64,000 nt of DNA from Filimonas sp. (GCA_017306865.1 JAFKHH010000020.1:62001-126000), one strand, 5' to 3'. Shown: positions 27,802 through 35,675, counted from the stretch's first letter. Made by a program: numbers and translations. The notes: generated by a model from the sequence alone, not told the origin.

Positions 27802-28617
27802 ATGCTGTTTAATTTTTTCAAGAAAAAAACTACTGCTATTGATTGTCGTGACTTTTCCTTCCTGGAAACAGACATGCACAATCATATATTACCCGGTATA
27901 GATGACGGAAGCTCTTCTGCAGAGCAGTCATTGTTTTTTATCAAAGAATTGCAACAACTGGGTTTTAGTAAGTTTATATGCACACCGCATATTTATGCTG
28001 AAGTATATCCCAATACGGGAGAAACCATTGCAGCCTCTTATGACAGGCTGGCCAAAGTAGCACACCTGAATAGTTTGCCCGCATTGCCACTGTCGCTTGC
28101 GGCAGAGTACATGGTAGATGAGTGCCTCGACAGGTATATACGCCAGGGGAATATTAAGCCCCTGTATGAGAACTATGTATTAGTCGAGTTTTCCTATGCG
28201 GTCGAACCCAAAAATGTAGAGCAAAGCATTTTTGCATTGCAGGTAGCAGGGTATCAGCCCGTAATTGCGCACCCGGAGCGCTACGCGTATTTCAGAAAAA
28301 GAAATGAAAAGTATGAACAACTAAAAGATCTTGGTTGTGCTTTTCAGTTAAACCTCCTATCCATGCTTGGGTACTATGGCAATGAGATAAAAGAAATTGC
28401 AGAAACGCTACTCAAGAATAAATGGTACGATTTCGCCGGGACAGACCTGCACCACCATCGCCACCTCGCAGCATTAAAAATGATGACGCAAAAAAAGAAG
28501 CTGATGAATCAGCTCATGCATTATCCATTCAGAAATAAAGAATTGCAACCTCAACTACAGGCAACTATATCACCCGTTACCAATACCACAAGAAAAGAAA
28601 GGCTCGTTAACGTGTGA
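27802..28617 (+). CDS. CpsB/YwqE-type tyrosine-protein phosphatase (PHP domain)
   Basis: 271 residues. The N-terminal ETDMHNHILPGIDDGS (D24, H26, H28) is the PHP metal-binding motif, and FICTPHIY, AHPERYAYF and AGTDLHHHRHL complete the metal ligands. The length is typical. These manganese-dependent phosphatases remove phosphate from the C-terminal tyrosine cluster of Wzc-type kinases and so control polymer length and export. The kinase is encoded at 1172-3538 in the same locus. The gene ends the polysaccharide cluster, and its 3' end overlaps the 3' end of rsmG by 11 bp. Confidence 0.95.
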   Translation: MLFNFFKKKTTAIDCRDFSFLETDMHNHILPGIDDGSSSAEQSLFFIKELQQLGFSKFICTPHIYAEVYPNTGETIAASYDRLAKVAHLNSLPALPLSLAAEYMVDECLDRYIRQGNIKPLYENYVLVEFSYAVEPKNVEQSIFALQVAGYQPVIAHPERYAYFRKRNEKYEQLKDLGCAFQLNLLSMLGYYGNEIKEIAETLLKNKWYDFAGTDLHHHRHLAALKMMTQKKKLMNQLMHYPFRNKELQPQLQATISPVTNTTRKERLVNV

Positions 28618-29251
28618 CGTGCACAACAAACTTTTCTTCAAAAAAGCTTTCCGGAAAAATTTCAGTAATAGGCACCACATGAGGGCGTGCTTCACTTTCT
28701 GATATTTCCTGCGCAAGATCTCCACCCTTCAGGCAGATAAGCCCATTAGCCAGGTCCTGTATATTTCCCTTTTTTACCAGCGGGTTACTCCATGTCAATA
28801 AATCCTTCAACGGAGCCACGGCGCGTGAAACAGCAAAATCAAATTTGCGGTTCTTAATCTCCTCCGCACGCGTGTGCTGCACGGTCACATTTTCCAGTTT
28901 TATACCTTCCGCTACACCCTCCACTACTTTCAGCTTTTTAGCAATGCTATCTACGAGGTGAAATTTTACCTCAGGAAAAAAGATAGCCAGCGGTATGCCC
29001 GGGAAGCCCCCACCAGTACCTATGTCTATAACAGTAGTACCGGGTTTAAAATCTATAAGAGCAGCAATGCTCAATGAATGCAGTACATGTTTCAGGTACA
29101 GGCTTTCTATATCCTTACGCGAGATCACATTGATCTTACTGTTCCACTCATTGTACAACGCCTCCAACGCAGCAAACTGGTCTAATTGTTTAGGCGTAAA
29201 TTCAGTAAAATAACGAAGTACTAATTCCAGTTTTTCCTCGGCTTTTTCCAT
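28607..29251 (-). CDS. rsmG: 16S rRNA (guanine-527-N7)-methyltransferase RsmG
   Basis: 214 residues, Rossmann-fold SAM methyltransferase. VIDIGTGGGFPGIPLAIFFP (about residues 74-93) is the SAM-binding motif with the RsmG-specific GGFPG, and FAVSRAVAPL is the second conserved block. The N-terminal helix region with LYNEWNSKINVISRKD is typical. It methylates G527 of 16S rRNA and is non-essential but affects streptomycin sensitivity. The start ATG at 29251 overlaps the end of the upstream GT2 gene by 31 bp, so the two are probably co-transcribed. It faces tail-to-tail against the phosphatase gene. Confidence 0.96.
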   Translation of the reverse strand: MEKAEEKLELVLRYFTEFTPKQLDQFAALEALYNEWNSKINVISRKDIESLYLKHVLHSLSIAALIDFKPGTTVIDIGTGGGFPGIPLAIFFPEVKFHLVDSIAKKLKVVEGVAEGIKLENVTVQHTRAEEIKNRKFDFAVSRAVAPLKDLLTWSNPLVKKGNIQDLANGLICLKGGDLAQEISESEARPHVVPITEIFPESFFEEKFVVHVTR

Positions 29252-30342
29252 AATGCAGGAACAAATAAAAAGTAATAAATAAACATCCAGATATCAAAGA
29301 AGAGAAACAGCGGCCAAAGGTCCTTTTCGTTCAGCTTCTTCATGCAGATATACCATGTTACAGATTGCACAATCAGTCTTGTGCCAAACACCGCAAGCGC
29401 CAGCCACCAGCAATAAAATAAACTGGCGATCAGGAATGGATATACCAATACATGCGAAAATGAATATAAACCCAGCATAAACTTGTGCTTCGGGTTGTAA
29501 AAACGTGCCGCAGAATAATGACGGTATTTTTGCCTCCACCAGTCATGCCACGTACGCTTCGGCTCGCTTAGAGTATAAGCGTCAGGGTCAATCATAATGG
29601 CAGTATTCGTCTTTGTTGCCACCATATTGATAAACAAATCATCATCACCACCTGGTATCTGGTTGATAGAAGAGAACCCCTTATTATTAAAAAACAACGC
29701 TTTTTTATAAGACAGATTTCTGCCAACCCCCATATAGGTACGTCCGGCAAGTGCATAAGAAAAATATTGCAATGCCGTATGGAACGTCTCAAAACGGATC
29801 AACTTGTTCAGCAAACCCGGATGTTTGTGATAAGCGCCATAACCCAGTACAATCTCAATACCCGGTTGGTACGCATCCTGCATTTTTTGCAACCAAAATT
29901 CGCTTGCAGGTACACAATCAGCATCACTTAACAAAACAATCTCATATTTAGCCGCCTTGATACCCATTGATAACGGGAATTTTTTACCAGGGATCAGCTT
30001 AGCCTCCTGCGTCAGGTCTACCGGGTTCAGGTTTTTAAACGATTTTCTGAACTCTTCCAGCAAGTATTTAGATTCATCAACAGAGTTGTCATTTACTACA
30101 ATGATCTCGTGGGTAGTTTTATAATTCTGAATCAGTACACCCGGCAAATTTTTAACAATATTATCCGCCTCATCACGCGCGCATATAATCACAGACACAG
30201 GGTACTCCTGCGTCTGCTGTTTTGGTGTAGGGTTGTACGCAGCAAGCCTCCTGAAAAAAAACAGGTAATAAAAAAGCTGGATAGCAACTACAACACAAAA
30301 AGCGATAAAAATTGCGAACCAAACCAAGGGTGGGATATTCAT
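29221..30342 (-). CDS. Membrane-bound glycosyltransferase family 2
   Basis: 373 residues from ATG at 30342. The 21 extra codons further upstream would cross a -7 promoter box and are rejected. One N-terminal membrane helix (about residues 5-25) is followed by a GT-A domain with VSVIICARDEADNI, VVNDNSVDES and LLSDADCVPAS (DxD). The IPGGDDDLFINM and RTWHDWWRQKYRHY motifs resemble the processive-GT ED and R/QxxRW-like signatures. Three C-terminal helices close the protein. It may transfer sugars to a lipid or glycan. The gene is paired with rsmG, not with the capsule operon. Confidence 0.9.
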   Translation of the reverse strand: MNIPPLVWFAIFIAFCVVVAIQLFYYLFFFRRLAAYNPTPKQQTQEYPVSVIICARDEADNIVKNLPGVLIQNYKTTHEIIVVNDNSVDESKYLLEEFRKSFKNLNPVDLTQEAKLIPGKKFPLSMGIKAAKYEIVLLSDADCVPASEFWLQKMQDAYQPGIEIVLGYGAYHKHPGLLNKLIRFETFHTALQYFSYALAGRTYMGVGRNLSYKKALFFNNKGFSSINQIPGGDDDLFINMVATKTNTAIMIDPDAYTLSEPKRTWHDWWRQKYRHYSAARFYNPKHKFMLGLYSFSHVLVYPFLIASLFYCWWLALAVFGTRLIVQSVTWYICMKKLNEKDLWPLFLFFDIWMFIYYFLFVPALWKKPRKNWN

Positions 30343-30346
30343 CCGG

Positions 30347-30354
30347 CAAAAATA
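30347..30354 (-). promoter_or_regulatory. -7 promoter element for the GT2-rsmG pair
   Basis: The minus strand reads TATTTTTG, a full TAnnTTTG match, ending 5 bases before the first base of ATG 30342. Transcription would start at or next to the start codon, giving a leaderless or nearly leaderless mRNA. No -33 TTTG at the expected spacing is evident. Confidence 0.55.
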
Positions 30355-30403
30355 GCTGAAAGCAACAAAATCCAATGAAGCTTTATTTAAAATGTTACAG
30401 GCC

Positions 30404-30628
30404 ACCGGTTAGCAGGTTAACCGGTAATATTCCTAAATTTCAGGCCTTACTTGCTGATAGAATAATATTTTGGCACAGGCATTTGTTCCCGGATCAGGCC
30501 TTACTTGCGACGCTCCATTCATCTGTAGAATACTATTGTACACATGAACGGAGCGAAAATTTGAGCCACCAAAACACCAATAATTTCCCTATCTGCCCTT
30601 GTACCTATGTCTTCTGTGTGTTAAAAAC
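30404..30628. other. Divergent intergenic region with hairpin and word repeats
   Basis: This gap lies between the divergent GT2 and tgt genes. It has a hairpin ACCGGTTA-N6-TAACCGGT at 30404-30425, a 14-bp direct repeat CAGGCCTTACTTGC at 30441-30454 and 30495-30508, and a degenerate stretch at 30563-30628. That stretch resembles the 'CCACCAAAACACCAA ... TGTGTGTTAAAA' family found in other gaps of this window. A 95-codon open frame crosses these repeats and shows no protein-like features, so it is not called. Confidence 0.5.
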
Positions 30629-30695
30629 TCCGCTTCGGTACACATACCAGCTACCCCGCTAACCAGCAACCTGTAACCATCTTCAGAAGTTTGAC

Positions 30696-30703
30696 TATTT
30701 TTG
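30696..30703 (+). promoter_or_regulatory. -7 promoter element for tgt
   Basis: TATTTTTG, a perfect TAnnTTTG match. ATG 30710 begins 7 bases after the last G, so the transcript would start at or beside the start codon. This also argues against the TTG at 30701, which lies within the box. Confidence 0.6.
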
Positions 30704-30709
30704 CCCGCT

Positions 30710-31849
30710 ATGGCAAATCTCAGTTTCACACTACAGGCAAATGATGCAGCAACGAAGGCAAGAGCAGGCGTAATAACAACCGATCACGGGCAGATACAAA
30801 CGCCAATATTTATGCCTGTAGGCACAGTTGGAAGTGTAAAAGCAGTAACACAGCAGCAATTAAAGCATGAAATCAACGCCCAGATCATACTCGGCAACAC
30901 ATATCACTTATACCTCCGGCCAGGAACCGACATACTGGAGCAAGCTGGTGGCCTGCACAAGTTTAACGGCTGGGACAGACCAATACTGACAGATAGTGGT
31001 GGATACCAGGTCTTTTCACTGGCTGAAAACAGGAAACTAACAGAAGAAGGAGCGCTCTTTCAATCCCATATTGACGGTAGCCGCCACCTCTTCTCCCCGG
31101 AAAAAGTAATGGACATCCAGCGCAGCATTGGAGGCGATATTATTATGGCCTTTGATGAATGTCCCCCTTATCCCAGTGAATATAAGTATGCTAAGAAAAG
31201 CCTGGAACTAACCAACCGCTGGCTTGACAGGTGCTTTACACGATTGGCCGAAACGCCGGATAAGTATGGTTATACCCAAAACCTCTTTCCTATAGTACAA
31301 GGCGGTGTGTACAAAGACCTCCGCGTAGCATCCTGCGAGTATGTTGCATCTAAGAACGCAACAGGAAATGCCATTGGCGGACTAAGCGTAGGAGAGCCTG
31401 AAGAAATGATGTACGAGTTTACAGGTCTTTGCTGTGAGCATTTACCTGCAGACAAGCCACGCTACCTGATGGGAGTGGGAACACCCTGGAATATTCTCGA
31501 AGGAATTGCACTCGGCGTAGATATGTTCGATTGCGTAATGCCAACCCGCAATGGACGCAACGGCATGCTATTTACAACAGCAGGCGTAATCAATATCAAA
31601 AACAAGAAATGGGCGACTGATTTTTCGCCGATCGATCCGGGGCTGTCCAACGAAAGCAGCCAGTATTATACAAAAGCCTATCTGCGTCACCTGTTTGTCG
31701 CCAATGAAATACTAGCCCTGCAACTGGCAAGCATTCAAAACCTCTCTTTCTACCTCTGGCTCGTAGGCGAAGCCCGCAAGCACATTATAGCCGGCGATTA
31801 CAATAGTTGGTATAAAGAAATGGTAGTGCAGTTAAAGCAAAGATTATAA
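30710..31849 (+). CDS. tgt: tRNA-guanosine(34) transglycosylase (queuine tRNA-ribosyltransferase)
   Basis: 379 residues, TIM-barrel enzyme that exchanges G34 for preQ1 in tRNAs with GUN anticodons. Family blocks are clear: PIFMPVGTVGSVKAV, GNTYHLYLRPG, LTDSGGYQVFSL (substrate-binding Asp), GGLSVGEP, and GVDMFDCVMPTRNGRNG with the nucleophile Asp. The usual C-terminal zinc site has three Cys and one His. Here the Cys positions are replaced (DPGLSNESSQYYTKAY at about 31636-31683) while the His in YLRHLF remains. The overall length is normal and the rest is well conserved, so the gene is intact. The ATG start is preferred over TTG 30701. Confidence 0.96.
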   Translation: MANLSFTLQANDAATKARAGVITTDHGQIQTPIFMPVGTVGSVKAVTQQQLKHEINAQIILGNTYHLYLRPGTDILEQAGGLHKFNGWDRPILTDSGGYQVFSLAENRKLTEEGALFQSHIDGSRHLFSPEKVMDIQRSIGGDIIMAFDECPPYPSEYKYAKKSLELTNRWLDRCFTRLAETPDKYGYTQNLFPIVQGGVYKDLRVASCEYVASKNATGNAIGGLSVGEPEEMMYEFTGLCCEHLPADKPRYLMGVGTPWNILEGIALGVDMFDCVMPTRNGRNGMLFTTAGVINIKNKKWATDFSPIDPGLSNESSQYYTKAYLRHLFVANEILALQLASIQNLSFYLWLVGEARKHIIAGDYNSWYKEMVVQLKQRL

Positions 31850-31858
31850 TAATTTGAA

Positions 31859-31973
31859 AATTTGAGAATTTGAAAATGCGTGAATAGGAGAATGCTGCTT
31901 TGTGATCTCTATGTCCCCTTTGCAGCCTTTGCGTGAAATTGTAGCCAAAATCGCATTTTCAAATTTTCAAATT
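31859..31973. repeat. 22-bp inverted repeat of TTTGAAAA-type words downstream of tgt
   Basis: The arm at 31859-31880 (AATTTGAGAATTTGAAAATG plus CG) pairs with 31952-31973, with one G-T wobble out of 22. Each arm is itself made of repeated AATTTGAAA words, and more copies run to 31990. The 71-nt loop contains a second word type (CTTTGTGATCTCTATG, CCTTTGCGTGAAA). The hairpin begins 9 bp after the tgt stop, so it could act as a terminator or mRNA end. Confidence 0.7.
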
Positions 31974-31996
31974 CGCTCATTTTCAAATTCAATAAC

Positions 31997-32004
31997 TATT
32001 TTTG
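31997..32004 (+). promoter_or_regulatory. -7 promoter element for the LptF/LptG-family gene
   Basis: TATTTTTG, a perfect TAnnTTTG match, 30 bases before ATG 32034. It lies immediately after the TTTTCAAATT word repeats. No good -33 TTTG is seen. It supports ATG 32034 and rules out the longer frame from 31902, which would run through repeat sequence. Confidence 0.55.
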
Positions 32005-32033
32005 GCTCTAAACATTACCCGGAATACAAAAAA

Positions 32034-33128
32034 ATGAAGAAAATAGATTGGTATATCATACGTAAGTTTCTGACTACGTTTTTCTTTTCCATTTTTCTGT
32101 TTGCCGTTATCTCCGTGGTAGTGGACGTCAGCGAAAAAACTGACGACTTTGTAAAAAGCGGCTGGAGCTTTAGAAGGATCGTAATGGATTATTACATAGC
32201 CTTCATTCCACACATCATAGCCTTATTATTTCCCCTTTTCGTATTTATTGCCGTTATCTTCTTTACCTCTAAGATGGCTGGTAAAAGCGAGATCATCGCT
32301 ATCCTGGCCAGTGGTGTAAGTTTCAGAAGAGTTTTACGCCCCTATTTTGTAGCAGGTTTATTCCTTGCAGCATTGTTGTGGGTAGCCAACCATTTTGTAA
32401 TACCACGTGCAGAAGTAAAGCGCACCTATTTTGAAGACACGTATGTAAATGGAAACTCCTCGTACAACCCATTACTTGCAAAGAACAACAACTTATATTT
32501 CCGTATAGATTCCTTTAGCTACGCCGGTATCCATTACTACGACACATCTAATAAATCCGGCGGCACATTCTTCATGCACAGGATCAAAGGCAACCAACTG
32601 GTGTATAACCTCAGGGCTGAAAGTATTCGCTGGGATACTGCGAAGAAAGGGGGATGGGTATTGAATGGCGTGTTTGAGCGTACCATTGACGGGCTGAAAG
32701 AAACAGTAACACTCTCCCCAGAAAAAAGAGTCAACTACAACTTCCGCCCGAGCGATCTGCGCAGTGATGACTTTGCAAAAGATAAAATGACCACGCCGGA
32801 GTTGCAGCGGCAGATATACCTGGATAAAATGCGTGGTACGGAAGGCATCAATGCACTTATTATAGAGCGCTACAGGCGCGATGCCACACCCATAGCAGTG
32901 ATCATCCTCACATTTATCGGCGGCATATTAGCCAGTCGTAAAGTACGCGGAGGTAGTGGTATGCACCTTGCATTAGGCTTCATTATAGCCGCAGCCTTCA
33001 TATTGATGGATCGGTTTTCAACTATCTTCTCAACCAAAGGCAATCTTCCTCCTATAATAGCGGCCTGGTTACCCAACGTAATCTTTGCCGGCGTTGCGTA
33101 TTATTTATTTAGAAAATCACCTAAGTAG
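32034..33128 (+). CDS. LptF/LptG (YjgP/YjgQ) family permease
   Basis: 364 residues, with about six membrane helices split three and three around a beta-rich periplasmic domain (about residues 140-270). The N-terminus KKIDWYIIRKFLTTFF and the SEIIAILASGVSFRRVL loop are typical of the LPS-export permease family. LptF and LptG form the inner-membrane core of the Lpt complex that extracts LPS with the LptB ATPase. Which of the two this is cannot be decided from the sequence alone. The start was moved from an upstream in-frame ATG at 31902, because those 44 codons are word-repeat sequence and cross a -7 box. Confidence 0.92.
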   Translation: MKKIDWYIIRKFLTTFFFSIFLFAVISVVVDVSEKTDDFVKSGWSFRRIVMDYYIAFIPHIIALLFPLFVFIAVIFFTSKMAGKSEIIAILASGVSFRRVLRPYFVAGLFLAALLWVANHFVIPRAEVKRTYFEDTYVNGNSSYNPLLAKNNNLYFRIDSFSYAGIHYYDTSNKSGGTFFMHRIKGNQLVYNLRAESIRWDTAKKGGWVLNGVFERTIDGLKETVTLSPEKRVNYNFRPSDLRSDDFAKDKMTTPELQRQIYLDKMRGTEGINALIIERYRRDATPIAVIILTFIGGILASRKVRGGSGMHLALGFIIAAAFILMDRFSTIFSTKGNLPPIIAAWLPNVIFAGVAYYLFRKSPK

Positions 33129-33142
33129 GAGCGTGAATCGAT

Positions 33143-33298
33143 AATCGTGAATCGTCTCGATTCTGTGTTTCAGTGCCTCCGTGGCAATCCTTATTATTCC
33201 TGCATTTATAAGGTTTCAAAAACCTTATAGGTCTTGCGCTAATTTAATCGTGAGTCGTCGATTCTGTGTTTCAGTGTCTCTGTGGCATTTATTATTCC
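33143..33298. repeat. Two direct-repeat copies flanking a 10-bp palindrome
   Basis: Copies at 33143-33200 and 33246-33298 share the sequence AATCGTGA...TCGATTCTG, TGTTTCAGTG, CTCTGTGGCA and TTATTATTCC with few changes. Between them is a perfect stem TATAAGGTTT-CAA-AAACCTTATA at 33207-33229. The gap contains no gene. The words recur, with variation, in other gaps of the window. Confidence 0.75.
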
Positions 33299-33465
33299 AG
33301 GCTTTCGTTTGTTAGCTTAACAAATAAGCGTTTCAATCTGGTTTAAAAAAATCCAGTCTCTTCAAAAATGCATTTAAGGAATCGTTAATTCTGTCAGATA
33401 TTTTTCAAGAATCAACGGAGTAAAGCGTTTTCGTCAAAATTGTACTTTCATTTCTTTCAAAAACT

Positions 33466-33497
33466 TTTGTTTCCCTAGCAATCATCCTTTACCTTTA
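33466..33497 (+). promoter_or_regulatory. Promoter of citrate synthase gene
   Basis: TTTG at 33466-33469 and TACCTTTA at 33490-33497 are separated by 20 bp, matching the Bacteroidota TTTG-N19/20-TAnnTTTG promoter except for the last base. The expected transcription start is near 33504, giving a leader of about 70 bases before ATG 33576. Confidence 0.75.
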
Positions 33498-33575
33498 AAG
33501 CGCTAAAAAAATAATTGCTTTTGCTATAGAAGCCATATAAAAGCAGCTAACCAGCATAATAAAAAATCTGTAGTT

Positions 33576-34901
33576 ATGGAAAGTCTGAAAGAAAGGTTTA
33601 AGGTTAAATCGGAAGCCGCTAGTACTGAGATTAAAACATTGTTGAAAGAAAACGGCAATAAGATAATTGGGGAAGTAACACTTTCTCAAATCTACCAGGG
33701 TATGAGAGGTATTACGGGCATTGTGAGTGAGACCAGCCTGCTGGATGCACAGGAAGGTATTCGCTTCCGCGGATATTCTATTCCTGAGTTACAGGAGAAA
33801 TTGCCTAAAGCACAAAACGGAAGCGAGCCATTGCCGGAAGGTTTGTTTTTCCTGATGCTGATAGGAGAGTTGCCTACGCAGGAAGATGTGGAAATGGTAA
33901 CCTCTGTATTACAGCGCAGAAGCCATGTGCCTAACCACGTTTTCGATACAATAGACGCATTGCCTACTACGGCACACCCGATGACAATGTTTGTAACAGC
34001 TATTATGGCGCTGCAAACAGAAAGCAACTTTGCAAGAGCATACGCAAAAGGCATCAATAAAAAAGATTATTGGGAATACATCTTTGAAGATTCCATGGAT
34101 CTTATTGCCCGGTTGCCGCGCATAGCTGCATATATCTACCGCCGCAAATACAAAAATAACGAGCACATTCAACCAAACGGATTATTAGACTGGGCTGGTA
34201 ATCTTGCCCACATGATGGGATATGAAGATGAAAGCTTCCGTGAGCTAATGCGTTTATACATGACCATACATGCCGACCACGAAGGAGGCAATGTATCTGC
34301 ACATACAACTCACCTGGTTGGTTCTGCATTGAGTGATCCTTACCTCAGCTTTGCTGCTGGTATGAATGGTCTTGCAGGCCCGCTACACGGTCTGGCTAAC
34401 CAGGAAGTGATCAAATGGATATTTGAAATGCGTGAAGAGATTGGTTCTGAAAAACCAACACCTCAGCAGATCGCAGACTATGTGCAAAAAACACTGACTG
34501 CCGGTAAAGTAGTACCAGGTTATGGTCACGCTGTATTACGTAAAACAGATCCACGTTTTACTGCTCAAATGGAGTTTGGTAAAAAACATTTACCAGATGA
34601 TCCGTTGGTACAAACAGTTTGGAACATTTACGAAACAGTACCACCAATCCTTCAGTCATTAGGTAAGATCAAAAATCCGTGGCCGAACGTAGATGCACAC
34701 AGCGGTGCATTACTGGTACACTATGGATTGGTAGAATATGAATTCTACACCGTATTGTTTGGCGTAAGCCGTGCATTAGGTGTATTAGCCAGCCTCTGCT
34801 GGGACAGAGCATTAGGCTTCCCTATCGAACGTCCAAAATCAGTAACTACAGAATCTGTAAAAAGCTGGTTGAAAGGCGAAGGCGAGATCTGGGGCGACTA
34901 G
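33576..34901 (+). CDS. gltA: Citrate synthase, eukaryotic (mitochondrial-like) type
   Basis: 441 residues, TCA-cycle enzyme joining oxaloacetate and acetyl-CoA in the cytoplasm. The catalytic residues are in place: His in PLHGLANQE (about H271), His in GYGHAVLRKTD (about H318) and Asp in NVDAHSG (about D373). These numbers closely match pig citrate synthase, and the overall sequence resembles the mitochondrial form more than the hexameric NADH-sensitive enzyme of E. coli. The N-terminus is free of signal peptide. It has its own promoter (33466-33497) and a strong terminator (35014-35050), so it is likely monocistronic. Confidence 0.96.
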   Translation: MESLKERFKVKSEAASTEIKTLLKENGNKIIGEVTLSQIYQGMRGITGIVSETSLLDAQEGIRFRGYSIPELQEKLPKAQNGSEPLPEGLFFLMLIGELPTQEDVEMVTSVLQRRSHVPNHVFDTIDALPTTAHPMTMFVTAIMALQTESNFARAYAKGINKKDYWEYIFEDSMDLIARLPRIAAYIYRRKYKNNEHIQPNGLLDWAGNLAHMMGYEDESFRELMRLYMTIHADHEGGNVSAHTTHLVGSALSDPYLSFAAGMNGLAGPLHGLANQEVIKWIFEMREEIGSEKPTPQQIADYVQKTLTAGKVVPGYGHAVLRKTDPRFTAQMEFGKKHLPDDPLVQTVWNIYETVPPILQSLGKIKNPWPNVDAHSGALLVHYGLVEYEFYTVLFGVSRALGVLASLCWDRALGFPIERPKSVTTESVKSWLKGEGEIWGD

Positions 34902-34906
34902 CATGA

Positions 34907-35013
34907 TGGTGAATTGTCAATAGTGAATGGTGAAAACATCAGGCACCCGGCATAAATTATAGATAGATTTAGAGGATAAGAATTTCAAATCTTACATCTC
35001 AAATTTTAAATTC
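34907..35013. repeat. Word repeats (GTGAAT/GTCAATAGTGAATGG and ATTTCAAAT types)
   Basis: Directly after the citrate synthase stop, 34907-34937 holds TGGTGAATTGTCAATAGTG and ATGGTGAAAAC. At 34982-35013 lie ATTTCAAATCTTACATCTCA and AATTTTAAATTC, an imperfect version of the words near 31859 and 35649. They sit between the stop codon and the terminator. Confidence 0.55.
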
Positions 35014-35050
35014 AAAAAGAGTCTTGATAATGTTCAAGGCTCTTTTTAAT
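35014..35050 (+). terminator. Rho-independent terminator of gltA
   Basis: A 14-bp stem (AAAAAGAGTCTTGA at 35014-35027 with TCAAGGCTCTTTTT at 35034-35047, one G-U pair) has a 6-base loop and ends in a T run. The flanking A run means it may also work on the opposite strand. Confidence 0.85.
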
Positions 35051-35070
35051 TTTAATACAAATCAATCCGT

Positions 35071-35592
35071 ATGGCAACAGCAAAAAAGGCTGCGCCTAAA
35101 AAAGCAGCAAAGAAAGCAGCACCTGCAAAAAAAGTAGCTAAGAAAGCCGTAGTCAAAAAAGCTGCGACCAAACAAAGCGCTGAAACAGGTTATAAGTACA
35201 GTGACAAATCAGCCGGGCAGCCTGAACTACTCGCTATATTTGAAGAACTGAAAAAACTACTATTGCCTTATGAGAAAGGAGCTATGAAAGTAAGAGGAGG
35301 AAGTGGTGGACAGATTGCACTTGTAAATGAAAAGCCTATAGAGATAGACGGACGTAAAAGAGATGAACTACACTTTGCCGCATTACTCATACAAAAAGGA
35401 TACGTAGGTTTTTACTTCATGCCCATCTATGCAAACACAGATACCAAAAGAGCCATGCACCCCGATCTGCTAAAACTGCTCAAAGGCAAAGCCTGCTTTC
35501 ATATAAAAAAACTGGATGATGCAATGCGCAAGCATATTAAAGATGCACTGAAGAGCGGATTTGAATCTTATAAAGAGAAAAAATGGCTTTGA
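35071..35592 (+). CDS. DUF1801 domain protein with histone H1-like Lys/Ala N-terminal tail
   Basis: 173 residues. Residues 1-33 are a Lys/Ala/Pro tail of KKAAPKKAAKKAAP type, resembling histone H1-like or AlgP-type DNA-binding tails. The remainder (about 45-170) fits the DUF1801 (YdhG-like) fold, with ELLAIFEELKKLLLPYEKG, LHFAALLIQKGYVGFYFMP and CFHIKKLDDAMRKHIKDAL. Function is unknown. The charged tail suggests nucleic-acid binding, but that is inference. The gene follows the citrate synthase terminator and is followed by a perfect 27-bp inverted repeat. Confidence 0.88.
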   Translation: MATAKKAAPKKAAKKAAPAKKVAKKAVVKKAATKQSAETGYKYSDKSAGQPELLAIFEELKKLLLPYEKGAMKVRGGSGGQIALVNEKPIEIDGRKRDELHFAALLIQKGYVGFYFMPIYANTDTKRAMHPDLLKLLKGKACFHIKKLDDAMRKHIKDALKSGFESYKEKKWL

Positions 35593-35596
35593 GGAA

Positions 35597-35675
35597 ATGT
35601 ACGATGTTAGATGTACGATGTAATTCAATAGTAAGGGCCTTGTTAATTTTACATCGTACATCTAACATCGTACAT
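35597..35675. repeat. Perfect 27-bp inverted repeat with repeated words
   Basis: Arms at 35597-35623 and 35649-35675 are exact reverse complements over 27 bases, with a 25-base loop. Each arm contains ATGTACGATGT twice, separated by TAG. The element starts 4 bp after the DUF1801 stop, so as RNA it would form a very stable 3'-end hairpin. No T-run follows, so a canonical terminator is unlikely. Confidence 0.9.

Noticed and set aside
30343-30405. 21-codon upstream extension of the minus-strand GT2 protein
   Set aside because: It includes the -7 box, and the shorter form begins right before the first membrane helix.
30375-30662. 95-codon open frame upstream of tgt
   Set aside because: It crosses direct repeats, a hairpin and word repeats and shows no protein-like pattern.
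31902-32033. N-terminal extension of the LptF/LptG-family protein by 44 codons
   Set aside because: The extension consists of word repeats and crosses a -7 promoter box. ATG 32034 gives a normal family N-terminus.
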